Source of the DNA: Tetranychus cinnabarinus
Taxonomy: Eukaryota > Arthropoda > Arachnida > Trombidiformes > Tetranychidae
Length of the DNA stretch: 64,000 nt
Assembly (NCBI GenBank): GCA_022266195.1
Contig: WHVY01000006.1
Location: 5,332,001-5,396,000, forward strand
Direction of reading: 5' to 3'
In this document: positions 1 through 10,685 of the stretch, one piece after another
How the letters are laid out: each line of letters opens with the position of its first letter
Numbering within the stretch: position 1 is the stretch's first letter
Made by a program: the position numbers and the translations under genes
Notes under the pieces: generated by a model
Databases searched by the model: none
The model's input: the letters and a program-made list of their open reading frames with translations, nothing else
Told to the model about the DNA's origin: nothing

Positions 1-1
1 A

Positions 2-2689
2 AAAATGTCCAAGGACATTGCTAATTACATCAAGACTTGTGAAGAATGTCAACGAAATAAAAAAGGTACTGGGAATGCAGTTCCACCTTTAAAACCAATC
101 TACGTATCTGCTCCTTTTGAAAAAATCGGAATTGATATTTTAGGTCCTTTACCTCCATCTGCTGGAAAAGAATACATCATCGTGGCGACTGATTACTTTA
201 CGCGGTGGGTGGAAATGAAAGCAATTGCTAAAAAGGACACGATTAACACTGCGAAATTTTTAATCGAAAATATACTTTGTCGACATGGCTGTCCGAAAAC
301 AATCGTGAGTGATCAGGGCAGGAATTTTATAGCAGACACAATAAAGGAAATTGCCCTATTTATGAATACAAAATGGCAATTGTCAACTACATATCACCCA
401 CAAACAAATGGAATGACAGAACGGGTAAACAGAACAATTTGTGAAATGCTAAGTCATTATTGTCAAGAAACAAATCGTCTTCGTTGGTCTCAAATATTAC
501 CATTGATGAACTTCGCCTACAATACTTCGACAAATCAGAGTACACAATTCTCTCCCTTCTACTTACTTTATGGAAGAGAACCAACTTTACCTATTGATTT
601 AAAAATTAATCCAGAAAATAGAGAATTGAGACTATCAGACTATGTTGAGTTCATTAATAATGAATGGACTACAGTCAAGGAACAAGCAAGAATGAACTCT
701 GATGAATCGAAAGAAAAACAGAGTAAAAATTATGAAAGAAGGCGCAGGCTAAGAACTTTCAGCATTGGTGACTTAGTCTTATACGAGAAACAAGTACGCT
801 CAAATAAATTAGACTCTAAATATGAAGGCCCTTATGAAATAATTGAGAAAATCGGAGAAACAACGTACTTAATAAAGAAGGACGAACAATCTGAACCCAA
901 AAGAGTACATGGATCCCAAATCAAACCGTATTCTACGAATTCAAGAACTTCAAGATCACAAAATAATTTGATTTTTTCCAATAGTGTTATCCTAATGATT
1001 TTGACTTTACTTGTATCGATTGCCAACCCTTTCGAATTTGGCGAACCCCTGATTTGGAAAGATTCAACAAATAAATTTCTGAAAGGAATCATTGCAGTCA
1101 ACCAAACCATAATGATGGTGAATCCTTGCAAATCAATTCCCGAATATAAGAGCTATTTCGATAAAAGAATTGGTATGATGAGCCTCAACCAATCAGATTG
1201 TACATTCGTGTGGCAAACAGATAATCTAACTAAAACTTATCGTGGATGTGTTGAGGGAATAAAAGGCTTCAAACGACCTGTTTGTGACGCGATGGTTGAC
1301 CAGCTTTGTTTTCAATACACTCATCGGAACGATATTTTCTACATAGCTCGCCAATCCTGTCTAAAATATATTAATGAGAAAATGAATAAAGTCAAAGAAC
1401 TATGCACATCAATGGAAACTCGAAGTAATGGTAGACAAAGAAGAGATTTCGGCGTATCAGCTGCACTGTTTGGAGCTTCACTTGTTGTCCTTGGAACTAA
1501 TGTTCTTTACAAAAATTTCGGTAGTGCTCCAACAGAAGCTGAGGAAATCACAAATAAATACATGGAACAAACATCTAAAATACTTGTAGCTTATCAGGCG
1601 AAATTAATGGAAATGTCAGCAACTTTATCAGATTTAAAGATAAGAGTTGCTCAATTGGAAAATACAACTCTGGAGAATTCGTTTAAAGCAGCCGATATAA
1701 GTTACGAAATGAATCGCTTAATATCAACCATGCAAGACACAATGAAATTTATTATATCACAAGGAACTATACCTAAATCGACATTTGACTTCTTCAACCT
1801 CACATTACCATGTGGTGCTTCGTGTCCATTGGAAGATGTAACAGACGCTAAATGTCAATTTTTGGGAGAAAATAACGAAACATGGTATATGTCACTCACT
1901 TTTAAAGTAAAGGAACTAGAAACTAATCTGGTAGTACAAAAAGCTGATGCCTTTACGTTACTTACTAAAGAAGGAAACTCAATTTGTTTGAGGAAATATA
2001 AAGGACCACAATATATAGTGGTTAATACATCCTCAACTGAAATCTGCCAGATTGATTCAGAGGAAGTCAAACAACGTTTTCTTGTTCATTATCCTAATTA
2101 TTGTGACAAAACACTCAATATAAGTATTTGGGCTAATGAAAATTGCGTTGAGAATTCAAAATACAAAATAAGAAAACCACAAGTTAAAATGATAAATGAC
2201 CATTTTTATATTTATTGCGTTGGCCATAATATAACGTTGTTTGGAAACACTAAAACATGTCCAGACAAGATCCTGAAAATTGCAATGACGTTGAATTTCT
2301 CTATTGATGATACTCCTTATACAGTGACACAACTAGCGCATTTGGAAAAATATACTATGACTTCAATGTCTAATCTAATAAACTGGAAGTTACTGGACAT
2401 TCAACCAGCTTTGCAAAATGATACTCTATCTCATGATATAGAGATATTACAAAATCTGGTCAAAGAACATAAAGGAGCTATAGCGAGTAATTCATGGATT
2501 GAATGGATAAAGAAAAGTTTGATTACTCTTTCACTTGCAATCATAACTCTATGTTTTGTTTTACTTATACTGGCGAAATTTATCTCAACAATTTGTTATT
2601 GTATAAGAAAACCAGTGGTTTCAGTTAACATCTTACCTGATCAAAATACTAGAACACAAAAAATTATACCACTAAGTTCTTTATATTAG
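2..2689 (+). CDS. Errantivirus-like Pol(integrase)-Env, 5'-partial
   Basis: The reading frame is open at the window edge; the first Met (position 5) is internal, as the second copy at 7274-8842 shows. Residues are numbered from that Met. The remaining integrase zinc-finger cysteines are C12 and C15. The D,D35E catalytic core is D44, D103 and E139, in the settings IGIDILGP, VSDQGRNF and NGMTERVNR, which is typical of Ty3/gypsy elements. From about residue 322 the same frame enters an envelope-like protein: a hydrophobic signal segment (322-340), many N-glycosylation sequons and Cys, a furin-type site RQRR (477-480) followed by a Gly/Ala-rich fusion-peptide-like stretch, heptad-like helices (about 520-590), and a membrane anchor (about 838-861) with a short tail. 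This is class I-like. The env part is uninterrupted and ends at TAG 2687-2689. Whether Env is made from a spliced mRNA, as in gypsy, cannot be seen. A functional gag and 5' LTR would lie outside the window. Confidence 0.9.
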   Translation, partial: KMSKDIANYIKTCEECQRNKKGTGNAVPPLKPIYVSAPFEKIGIDILGPLPPSAGKEYIIVATDYFTRWVEMKAIAKKDTINTAKFLIENILCRHGCPKTIVSDQGRNFIADTIKEIALFMNTKWQLSTTYHPQTNGMTERVNRTICEMLSHYCQETNRLRWSQILPLMNFAYNTSTNQSTQFSPFYLLYGREPTLPIDLKINPENRELRLSDYVEFINNEWTTVKEQARMNSDESKEKQSKNYERRRRLRTFSIGDLVLYEKQVRSNKLDSKYEGPYEIIEKIGETTYLIKKDEQSEPKRVHGSQIKPYSTNSRTSRSQNNLIFSNSVILMILTLLVSIANPFEFGEPLIWKDSTNKFLKGIIAVNQTIMMVNPCKSIPEYKSYFDKRIGMMSLNQSDCTFVWQTDNLTKTYRGCVEGIKGFKRPVCDAMVDQLCFQYTHRNDIFYIARQSCLKYINEKMNKVKELCTSMETRSNGRQRRDFGVSAALFGASLVVLGTNVLYKNFGSAPTEAEEITNKYMEQTSKILVAYQAKLMEMSATLSDLKIRVAQLENTTLENSFKAADISYEMNRLISTMQDTMKFIISQGTIPKSTFDFFNLTLPCGASCPLEDVTDAKCQFLGENNETWYMSLTFKVKELETNLVVQKADAFTLLTKEGNSICLRKYKGPQYIVVNTSSTEICQIDSEEVKQRFLVHYPNYCDKTLNISIWANENCVENSKYKIRKPQVKMINDHFYIYCVGHNITLFGNTKTCPDKILKIAMTLNFSIDDTPYTVTQLAHLEKYTMTSMSNLINWKLLDIQPALQNDTLSHDIEILQNLVKEHKGAIASNSWIEWIKKSLITLSLAIITLCFVLLILAKFISTICYCIRKPVVSVNILPDQNTRTQKIIPLSSLY

Positions 2690-2765
2690 TCAAAATTTCA
2701 TTAATTAAATAGTAATTTGTAGATAAACTAACTAGATAGAAATATATATACTAATTTAGAATAGT

Positions 2766-2785
2766 TGGCAGTTAACTGCTAAGAA
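2766..2785. repeat. Short palindrome left of the RING gene
   Basis: TGGCAGTTAACTGCTAAGAA lies 76 bp after the Env stop. It holds the perfect 12-bp palindrome GCAGTTAACTGC (2768-2779). A closely related sequence lies at 4043-4063, just after the RING gene, so the gene is bracketed by two similar short direct repeats. Confidence 0.6.
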
Positions 2786-2839
2786 CAAATCAAATAATAA
2801 TCATAATCAATTAATTTTAAACTTTAGGTCAATACCAAG

Positions 2840-4032
2840 ATGCCTTATCAACTAAGACCAAGAGAGCAGATTCCAATGCTTGTCGACCTTGAATCCGAGA
2901 GTACGGACGAGGATGACTTACCAGATTTCTACCGCGCGACTCGCCATTTTCAACACTATGAAGGAGTAATTGATTGGGCTGCAACAACGCAACCGGAAGC
3001 TGAAGAAGATGAAGATCCTATGCGGTTAACCGACGAACAAGTGTTAGACCAAGAAACCAAAAAAGACTTTACCTGCACAATATGTCTGGAAATAGTCCTC
3101 GAAAATTTCAGCCTACAAACCTGTAGCAATTGCTTGTCTTCCCTCTGCCCTCACAAATGCCTGATTAAACATAAAGAAACGGACAGATTAGAATAGCAGC
3201 ACTTGCATATAGCAATCCCAATGAACCCATTAGGTGTCCCACATGTCGAGAACCTTTGATAAATAGGAATAGACCTGATGAAGGACCAAAATCTATTCAA
3301 ATTCTAGAGAATTTACTTTGTAAATGTTATTTTGATCCGCATTGTAATGATATTTTGAAAGTTACAGAATATGCTAATCATGTTTCTACATGCAAATATG
3401 ATAAAAATAACTGTTCAAACTGTACCACCAAGAACATGAGTCAACAATTCCATATCGACATTTGTATGGGTGAGGTATTGAAAATTAGACTAGAGTTAGA
3501 ACAGTTACGATCACTCTTTAATAGAAGTATCATTACACTATCGGGTCAAAATAAATGCCTTGAAGAAAAAGATTCAAAAATCAAACAATTACAGGAAAAA
3601 GTTGTTGCATTAGAAGATGAGATAGCTCAATGCAACATGTCCAAAACACAACCGATTATCAATGAAAATCCTACCCCCTCTACTAGTACAAATAAAATCT
3701 CTACTATCTCGAATCCCATCCATTGCATCAAAGGCCATGTAGGTAAATTTTCCAAGTTTACAATTAAATATTTAGACCAAAGCATTCAAATCAATGGCAT
3801 ACCGCTGGAAGTAGAAAGTAGAGTCTTACGATCAGAAATTGAAAAGAGAATTGGTAATCCAGTTGGTGCCATACTAAGATGTGACCATACATTGCTCAAA
3901 GATGACAAGATTCTCAAGCATCACCAGTTTGGATTCAAACCCACAGTTTTAACGGTTTTGCCTGTCGATATGCCTGTTGAAGAAGGTAGCCAAATTAACA
4001 TGGAGGTCACTGGAATTGGACGAGTCGTTTAG
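2840..4032 (+). CDS. RING / TRAF-type Zn finger / coiled-coil / UBL protein, frameshifted
   Basis: Two frames make one protein. Frame A starts at ATG 2840 and stops at 3196. It has an acidic N-terminus and a RING-like start (C79, C82, C95, C98, C103, C107). Frame B is open from 3175 to 4032 and continues with CPTCREPL, the expected last RING cysteine pair. Next come a Cys/His-rich TRAF-like finger, a coiled coil (about 3480-3640), a Ser/Thr-rich linker and a C-terminal part with a ubiquitin-like look (about 3730-3970). The frames overlap by about 20 nt (3175-3196), so a 1-nt deletion, or a -1 ribosomal slip, is the simplest link. The family suggests an E3 ubiquitin ligase or TRAF-type adaptor; that is inference. 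The gene sits 150 bp after Env and before LTR-like sequence, so it may be cargo of the element. Alternatively it is a host gene that the element landed beside. Confidence 0.65.
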
Positions 4033-4312
4033 TATATGTAACTGGACAGTTGACTGTCCAGAATCACAGCGGGTATATGTAACTTAAATAACCTTTCCTG
4101 GCAACACTAGTCGCCAACTTTTCTTAGATGTAAAATTAGTCTCTTGGCAAACATGTGTTGCCAAGATGTTGTTCAGGCCAAATATGGCTATAGAAACGGC
4201 TCTAACCAAGCCCTAATTAGTGTACCTAAAATTATATAAAGGGAAATAATAAAAGAAAGAACACACTTCCTCTCGGAACATTATAAAGAGAAAGATTATT
4301 TGTGACATTGCC
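4033..4312 (+). other. LTR-like stretch with TATA box (ends not defined)
   Basis: The palindrome CTGGACAGT-TG-ACTGTCCAG (4042-4061) is followed by non-coding sequence with a strong TATA box (TATATAAA, 4233-4240), a purine-rich tract (4238-4261) with an AATAATAAAA element, and a CT-rich possible start region. This suits the 3' LTR of the element at 2-2689, but no second LTR copy is in the window and no clean TG...CA ends or target duplication could be assigned. It could instead be a promoter or polypurine region lying before an LTR. Confidence 0.35.
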
Positions 4313-4912
4313 GTTATCATTGATAAATGATCACTGATGATTATCTGTCAATGACTGATTTAAGTGATCTTTCAACCAATTTTCGCTTACACTGAATTAA
4401 TCTTGTTAGTTACATTTCAATTTGATATTTATTAAAAAGGCGGTGCTTTATTTAGTTGTCCACTTAAAAATTCATCTTGAAATTTAAATTTAAGTTTTGA
4501 CAATCAACCATTGATTTAAAATACCGAGATAATTCATCAACAATTAATAATTCTTGACTATTCGTTCACCGTTGTAGCAAAAATGAGAAATTCCATGTTT
4601 GTTTGGCTTTTAGAATGCATGATTAAAGTTCATTTGATAATGAAATATGTCCAATATAAATTGAGTGATTATTGTTGCCATTAATTAAGTTACAAAAAGT
4701 AACTTGACTTTTATTTTGTTTCATTAATCTTTATGATTGTTCTGAAATCTTGTGATGCCAAAATAAACTATTGGAGGTTTAATTTTCAGTATTTCACTCA
4801 ATTTGCACTGTTAGTCATTATCTTTGATCTTTTCCATCATCATTGATAAATAAACTGATGATTATCTGTCAATAACTGATTTTAGATGATCTTTCAATCG
4901 ATTCTCGCTTTT
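4313..4912. repeat. Interrupted direct repeat (4313-4390 and 4831-4912)
   Basis: Both blocks read ATCATTGATAAA...GATGATTATCTGTCAA.GACTGATTT..GATCTTTCAA..GATTTTCGCTT with few differences. The roughly 440 bp between them include 4660-4815, whose inverted copy is found at 8838-8876 plus 10831-10900. The pattern suggests that an insertion or a local duplication split an older repeat. Confidence 0.55.
4660..4815. repeat. Repeat unit with inverted, insertion-split partner
   Basis: The reverse complement of this stretch continues across 8838-8876 and then resumes at 10831-10900, for example TAGTTTATTTTGGCAT next to ACAAGAT.TCAG and GTCAAGTTACTTT.TGTAAC. The gap in the partner is exactly the two TA-flanked insertions listed below. 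The intact copy therefore shows the pre-insertion sequence. Confidence 0.75.
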
Positions 4913-5093
4913 ACGCAATCTTTGTGTTCCTCTTTGCTCAAACACCTTCGTTTTCTCCGTGAATATCTTTTAAACGGTATCTTTGACTTAAATTGGTTTA
5001 TATTATTGGAATCAGCATAAAAAAGTACTTAAAAACATTATAAAAGTGATCTGATTCTGGGCAATTTTTCCTATTAATATTTTGACATCCTCC

Positions 5094-6700
5094 TTTCATG
5101 AAAAATATTTTAACAAATTTAATTTCAATTTATACAGGTTGAAGCTCTGATACCTCGTGACACCTAATCAAATTAATGTTGTTAACTTTAGCAAAATAAT
5201 CATCAGATGAAAACGGCAATAAATTAACTTGATGCCACCTTTACTCACACATTACTTTAGAGTACATTGAAAATGAACTACTATTAGAGAGACCCATAGG
5301 ATACACTTACATAGTTAACTGGACCGAGGCTAGTTAGAACCCTTTCAAAAAATTCATTCATTTTATTTTGACAAGAAACTGCTGCGGTCATAACTCATCG
5401 CAAGCTTGCTAAATTCACATTTAAAAGAATCTAATTCTTAGAGCAGAAAGCCATCGTCAATGAAGAACTAAAAAGACAAACTAAAACCTAACAGTTAGTT
5501 ATACAGCTGAATATAATGAAATCTAAATATTACGAACTTTGAAAGTGATTTTATCGAAAACCTTCAAAGAATCATAGCAATCTTTTCAATACAAATGGTT
5601 TCAGTTTCTTTTAACCTTAAAAGCTCATCAGGTTACAGATTTTTCATGGCACCAGATTTTTTACCAAACTCTTAAATCCTGGTTCAACAATGAGCTACAT
5701 GAGCTGTATCAACCTGAATAACAAAAAAATTTCCCCCCTCACGCAATGTTATTGAATCGGATTCCACATTTTTCCACCCAGCTTCTTTTTTCATGAGGAG
5801 AGGTTTCCTATTTTTCGTGGATGCAACGTTAGCAGAATTAGTTTTCGTGCCGTATAAGCTGGGTAAAAATTAGAATAATGATTATCATTTGAAGTTGATT
5901 ATGTACTCAGGATGTTTTAATTTTCTGTATGTATAATGAATTTTTTGATTTAGATAATCATTAAAAGATCTACAGTAAAAATTTCAGTGAAAATTGTGTT
6001 TTCTGCTACAACCTCAACATAATCAACAGTGTATCTCAGAATTGCCTTCCGAAAGTAATCGTGTTCCTGGCTATTTCATCTATGGATTCGTTATGCTGTG
6101 CGCTCAGATGACTGATCCTCGGAAAAGTGAGCTGGATAAACTTGCTGGACAATTATTAATCTAGGTATAGTACTGAACCTAATCGGTAAATCCTGAATTG
6201 TAACCATGAAATAAAAAAATAAATTGAAATTGAACGATAAAAACCTTGAATAATATCTATACTAATGCCAATCGCAAGATGTACTAATTCGGTGGCATAT
6301 TCGTTCTATGGTCCAACAATGAGCCATCAACTTGAATAACAAAAAAAATTTCCCCCTCAATGTTATTGAATATGGATTTTATATTTTTTCGTCCAGCTTC
6401 TATTTTCATGAATTTCTCAGAGATCTAAATTCTGATGAGAGGTTTCCTATTTTTCGTAGGGTGTAACGATAGCAGAATTAGAGCTTTCATGCCGTGAAAT
6501 TTTTTTCTTAGAACCAGCTCAGTTTAATACAATCTTGACACAAACATTAGATACATTGACTTTATTTATTGTGTAGATTGGTGAAGAAAGTATTTTTTAA
6601 TCAAAACTCAAATTCAACCTAAAATGTCACTCAAAATAGGCATTGTACCATTGAAGTCACCCTCAAAATTGCATTCATCTGCAATCTTCAATGACTAGGT
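5094..6700. repeat. Left arm of a large interrupted inverted duplication
   Basis: Blocks 5094-5180, 5283-5365 and 5880-6695 match the reverse complement of 14192-14275, 13825-13905 and 11945-12775. The longest block (about 815 bp) is nearly identical over most of its length. Within this arm, 5686-5875 and 6309-6515 are also direct repeats of each other: both have CAACAATGAGC, AACTTGAATAACAAAAAAA-like and GAGGTTTCCTATTTTTCGT segments. Apart from the degraded peptide gene at 6029-6164, no coding sequence is seen. Confidence 0.8.
6029..6164 (+). pseudogene. Degraded small secreted-peptide gene (left-arm copy)
   Basis: It aligns to the intact genes at 11321-11476 and 13107-13229. The start is GTG instead of ATG, small indels disturb the N-terminus, and 4 nt are missing inside the hydrophobic core (TTTCA-TCTATGG against TTTCAGCCATCTATGG). 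After that deletion a frame reads YGFVMLCAQ and then a different, charged tail ending at TAG 6162-6164. The inverted copy at 12477-12612 has the same lesions, so the damage came before the inverted duplication. Confidence 0.6.
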
Positions 6701-6838
6701 GACGGTGTCTTCTCGTTTTCACAATGATGGTCATAAACATAATCTTTTGAGCTAACCAAAGCTCACTGATCCGGACAGCTTCAGGCATTTTTGAAGGGTT
6801 TTCTCAGAAAATTCTGAAGCCAATATTTTCATGAAAAT

Positions 6839-6984
6839 GATTGCACTAGTTTTACTAATTTCCGATAAACGCCATCTACTATACGTAAGAGTCTTAATAA
6901 TGCCATTGATAATATATTAGGTGTGTGAATAAGTAGTAGACGGTGCTTATCAAAAATTAACTTAAGCTTGAAACTAGTGCAATC
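6839..6984. repeat. Small imperfect foldback
   Basis: GATTGCACTAGTTT (6839-6852) is inverted as AAACTAGTGCAATC (6971-6984). Further inside, GATAAACGCCATCTACTA pairs imperfectly with the complement of AGTAGACGGTGCTTATC. The whole could fold into a hairpin of about 146 nt. It may be a tiny MITE; no target duplication was recognised. Confidence 0.5.
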
Positions 6985-7273
6985 TTTTCTATTAATTAAA
7001 TCAGTGTAGAAGACAATGAAAGAGTTGTGTAAGTTAAACATGGAGTTCATCAAATTTAAGAGAGGTGGTGAATTGTTGATTTAAAACAATTTCATTCATT
7101 GATAGAGTCTCTCGAATGATGATTTAAATTGACCAATAAAAACGTAGTCTTTTGACTTTACCACTTCTAACCCTGTTCGACCGAAGATTATCATTACTTT
7201 GTAAGTTAAATGCTAATCCTCATTGTGAAAACAGAGACAATCATCATCTTCATCCTTTCTCCATCTCAAAGAA

Positions 7274-8842
7274 TACAAATCAGGGGTTCGCCAAATTCGA
7301 AAGGGTTAGCAATCGATATAAGTAAAGTCAAAATCATTAAGATAACACTATTGGAAAGAATCAAATTATTTTGTGATCTTGAAGTTCTTGAATTTGTAGA
7401 ATAAGGTTTGATTTGGGATCCATGTACTCTTTTGGGTTCAGATTGTTCGTCCTTCTTTACTAAGTACGTTGTTTCTCCGATTTTCTCAATTATTTCATAA
7501 GGACCTTCATATTTAGAGTCTAATTTATTTGAGCGTACTTGTTTCTCGTATAAGACTAAGTCTCCAATGCTGAAAGTTCTTAGCCTGCGCCTTCTCTCAT
7601 AATTTTTACTCTGCTTTTCTTTCGATTCATCAGAGTTCATTCTTGCTTGTTCCTTGACTGTTGTCCACTCATTATTAATGAACTCAACATAGTCTGATAG
7701 TCTCAGTTCTCTATTGTCTGGATTAATTTTTAAGTCAATAGGTAAAGTTGGTTCCCTTCCGTAAAGTAAAGAAAATGGAGAGAATTGTGTACTCTGATTT
7801 GTTGAAGTATTTTAGGCGAAGTTCATCAATGGTAATATTTGAGACCAACGAAGACGATTTGTTTCTCAGCATTTCACAAATTGTTCTGTTTACCCGTTCT
7901 GTCATTCCATTTGTTTGTGGGTGATATGTAGTTGACAATTGCCATTTTGTATTCATAAATAGGGCAATTTCCTTTATTGTGTCTGCTATAAAATTCCTGC
8001 CCTGATCACTCACGATTGTTTTCGGACAGCCATGTCGACAAAGTATATTTTCGATTAAAAATTTCGCAGTGTTAATCGTGTCCTTTTTAGCAATTGCTTT
8101 CATTTCCACCCACCGCGTAAAGTAATCAGTCGCCACGATGATGTATTCTTTTCCAGCAGATGGAGGTAAAGGACCTAAAATATCAATTCCGATTTTTTCA
8201 AAAGGAGCAGATACGTAGATTGGTTTTAAAGGTGGAACTGCATTCCCAGTACCTTTTTTATTTCGTTGACATTCTTCACAAGTCTTGATGTAATTAGCAA
8301 TGTCCTTGGACATTTTTGGCCAATAGTATTTTGGTTTTAGTTTCGCATAGGTTTGATAAAGACCACAGTGACCCGAAACGACATCATTATGGTAAGATTG
8401 CAAAATTGCTTTCACAAGTGAAGCTGGGACTACTGGAACCCAGTTAGTGCCTGTTTCAGTCACAACTTTTCTTTGTAGGATACCATCCTGTAATTTATGG
8501 TTTCGAATGATTTTATTCCGAATTCTTGGTTCTAATTTTTCGATGTCATTTAATTGTTGTATTTGAGCTTGAATTAATGGATCATCTCGTTGTTGGTTCA
8601 TTAGATTGATAGATTCATCTTCTTGTTCACTTATTAAAAGTGCAAAGATATCATCTCCTTGTTCTTTATCAGCCTTTCCGATGCTGTTGAACTCAGGATC
8701 ATTAGTTGGATAGCGACTTAAACAGTCTGCATCCTGATGAATTTTCCCTGATTTATAAGTAATGGTGAATTCGAAAGATTGGAGGGTCATGGCATAGCGC
8801 ATGAGTCTAGGCGGCAATTTAGTTTTCAGTAGGCAGTGCAAA
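7274..8842 (-). pseudogene. Inverted fragment of the errantivirus-like element (RNase H end, IN, start of Env)
   Basis: Over the shared part (8316 down to 7274) this is nearly identical to copy 1 (1 to about 1050). It adds upstream sequence that copy 1 lacks here: the C-terminal end of the RT/RNase H region (YKSGKIHQDADCLSRYP) and the complete HHCC zinc finger of integrase. Two lesions break integrase: a 14-nt deletion near 7865-7870, after the NGMTERVNRTICEML segment, and a TAC to TAA nonsense change at about 7812-7814. The fragment ends abruptly inside the Env signal-peptide region near 7274 and at 8842. The 8842 junction shares a GCACTG microhomology with the flanking repeat. It has no LTR at either end, so it looks like a rearranged piece and not a normal insertion. 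Confidence 0.9.
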
Positions 8843-9043
8843 TTGAGTGAAAATACTGAAAATTAAACCTCCAATACAGTAGTGGTTAGGGTTAAGTTAA
8901 CAAATGGGGAGACTTTTTTCATAGTCGCCATCTAACAATAAATTAAAGTACCTTTACGATCGAATTTAATTTTACCTATTTCTCTATTTTCTAGTTTCTC
9001 TGAAACCTATTATGACCGAGATGGCGACACCTGAAAATTAATG

Positions 9044-9599
9044 GGTAAGGTCCTAGGATTGGTAACACTGGCGTGGCTTCACAAGACTTTTAAATAGACT
9101 TTTAAATTTTTATCCAATGGAATTTACTCTGAGTTTCTTGGTGAGCTGAAGTTTTATTGGCACTCTTAAATTCATTAATATTTAATAATAGTTGATCATG
9201 GACAGTCTTAAATGAAAAATAAAACAAGAAAACGCGGTTAACAAAAGTAAAGGGTAAGGGTGGCTTGAGGATTAAGGAAATGAAGGTGACAAAGTGATGA
9301 CTGATTACTTTACAATATCCTGGTTTTTCTGGTAGAAGACTATGGCATATTGGCGGGTTAATCATTATTTTTGCAAGTGAGTAAAGCATGGTTGACTCTA
9401 ATTTCTTCGCCGATCTAACTATTTTCATATCGATCTAACTAGCATAATCAACTATAATTTAATATTAATGAATTTAAGAGTGTCAATAAAACTTCAGCTC
9501 ACCAAGAAACTCAGAGTAAATTCCATTGGATAAAAATTTAAAAGTCTATTTAAAAGTCTTGTGAAGCCACGCCAGTGTTACCAATCCTAGGACCTTACC
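9044..9599. mobile_element. Non-autonomous DNA transposon with 8-bp TSD
   Basis: The terminal inverted repeats are about 150 bp and nearly perfect, starting GGTAAGGTCCTAGGATTGGT and ending with its complement. The 8-bp direct repeat AATTAATG flanks both ends (9036-9043 and 9600-9607). An 8-bp duplication fits hAT, Merlin or P-like elements; the GG..CC ends leave the superfamily open. The centre holds no convincing gene. It sits inside the TA-flanked MITE at 8877-10695. Confidence 0.85.
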
Positions 9600-9644
9600 A
9601 ATTAATGCAATCTGACCCTATTTTGTTAACTGAATCCTAACCAC

Positions 9645-10685
9645 TGTTGGTTGTAATCAGACCTCATGACTACAACAGATTCACTCTTAGAAGCATATTT
9701 ATCATTAATTTCATTTAAACTTGAATTTTTCAATTTTTCACTTTTTGGACTCAAACTTAGGCATCATCTATTCATCAATCAAATAATTTCCAACATTGAT
9801 TTATATATCATTAGCTTTGTCTCTTCGAGATCTATTTAATGATATATAATTGATTACTGTAACCTGACTCGATCTCTTCAAACATTAAATTGACCGGCGT
9901 CAAAACTCTATGTATTTACATAGGGAATATAATGGTGAAAGTCATCCTGGCGACCCCACTAAATTAACAGAATTAAACAACCGACAAAGACAATCAACAT
10001 ACCATTGGAAAGAGCATCTACAATACTTTTCAATAATATATTATTTATATCTGTAACTTCATCCAGTGTCGAGCTACAAACCGACATAATTTAACTCTCA
10101 TGTCTTTTCAATAATATTGAATATTTCAAAGGTTCTTCTTATTTCAAAGACAATTAATGTTTTCATCATTAACTCAGTATATCTTTCGAAAGCCCTTTTC
10201 AAGTTCTTTCGAATGATATAAGTTCATTAAATTAAACTTAATGATTCCTTTAAATTTAACCCAAACATGATGTTTTCTTGATTCTCAAATTAATTAATGA
10301 TTTTTTGAGTCATTCAAATCCGACTCATATTACTAATTGTCACTAACTAAGATCATCTTCAGAATACAATTATTAACTCAACCCTTCGCAGTGTGCTGCA
10401 CAAATGTCCAACTTAGCTTTAAAAAGCTCAAACATAATTGCTTCATTTTTCCTCTCAATACTTTCTCCTTAACTTATCCTTTCACTTAACCAGTTTTTAC
10501 TTCAATAACCTAAAGGTCATCTTACAAATGTCTTTTTAATGAAGATGACAGTTGAAAAAGTAAATTTGAATCTTCTCTTAAAAAAGAGAGTTAACCTTAA
10601 CAAAACAACAGATGTGATGTAGACCCAGAGAAGTAAACTTGTAAACCTTTCTTTCTGTTCAATAAATTTTTGCCTCAAACCAACA
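9645..10685 (+). mobile_element. Solo LTR, 1,041 bp, with 5-bp TSD
   Basis: It begins TGTTGGTT and ends AACCAACA, an 8-bp inverted terminus with the usual TG...CA ends. It is flanked by ACCAC on both sides (9640-9644 and 10686-10690). An AATAAA signal at about 10660 near the 3' end supports the plus orientation. No internal retroelement sequence is left, so it is a solo LTR formed by LTR-LTR recombination. It does not resemble the region after 4033 and therefore belongs to a different family. It lies 5 bp inside the right end of the older MITE. Confidence 0.8.

Noticed and set aside
9102..9428. Minus-strand 108-codon open frame inside the 8-bp-TSD MITE
   Set aside because: It runs through the inverted repeat into the centre, has no motif, and lies in a non-autonomous element; a chance frame.
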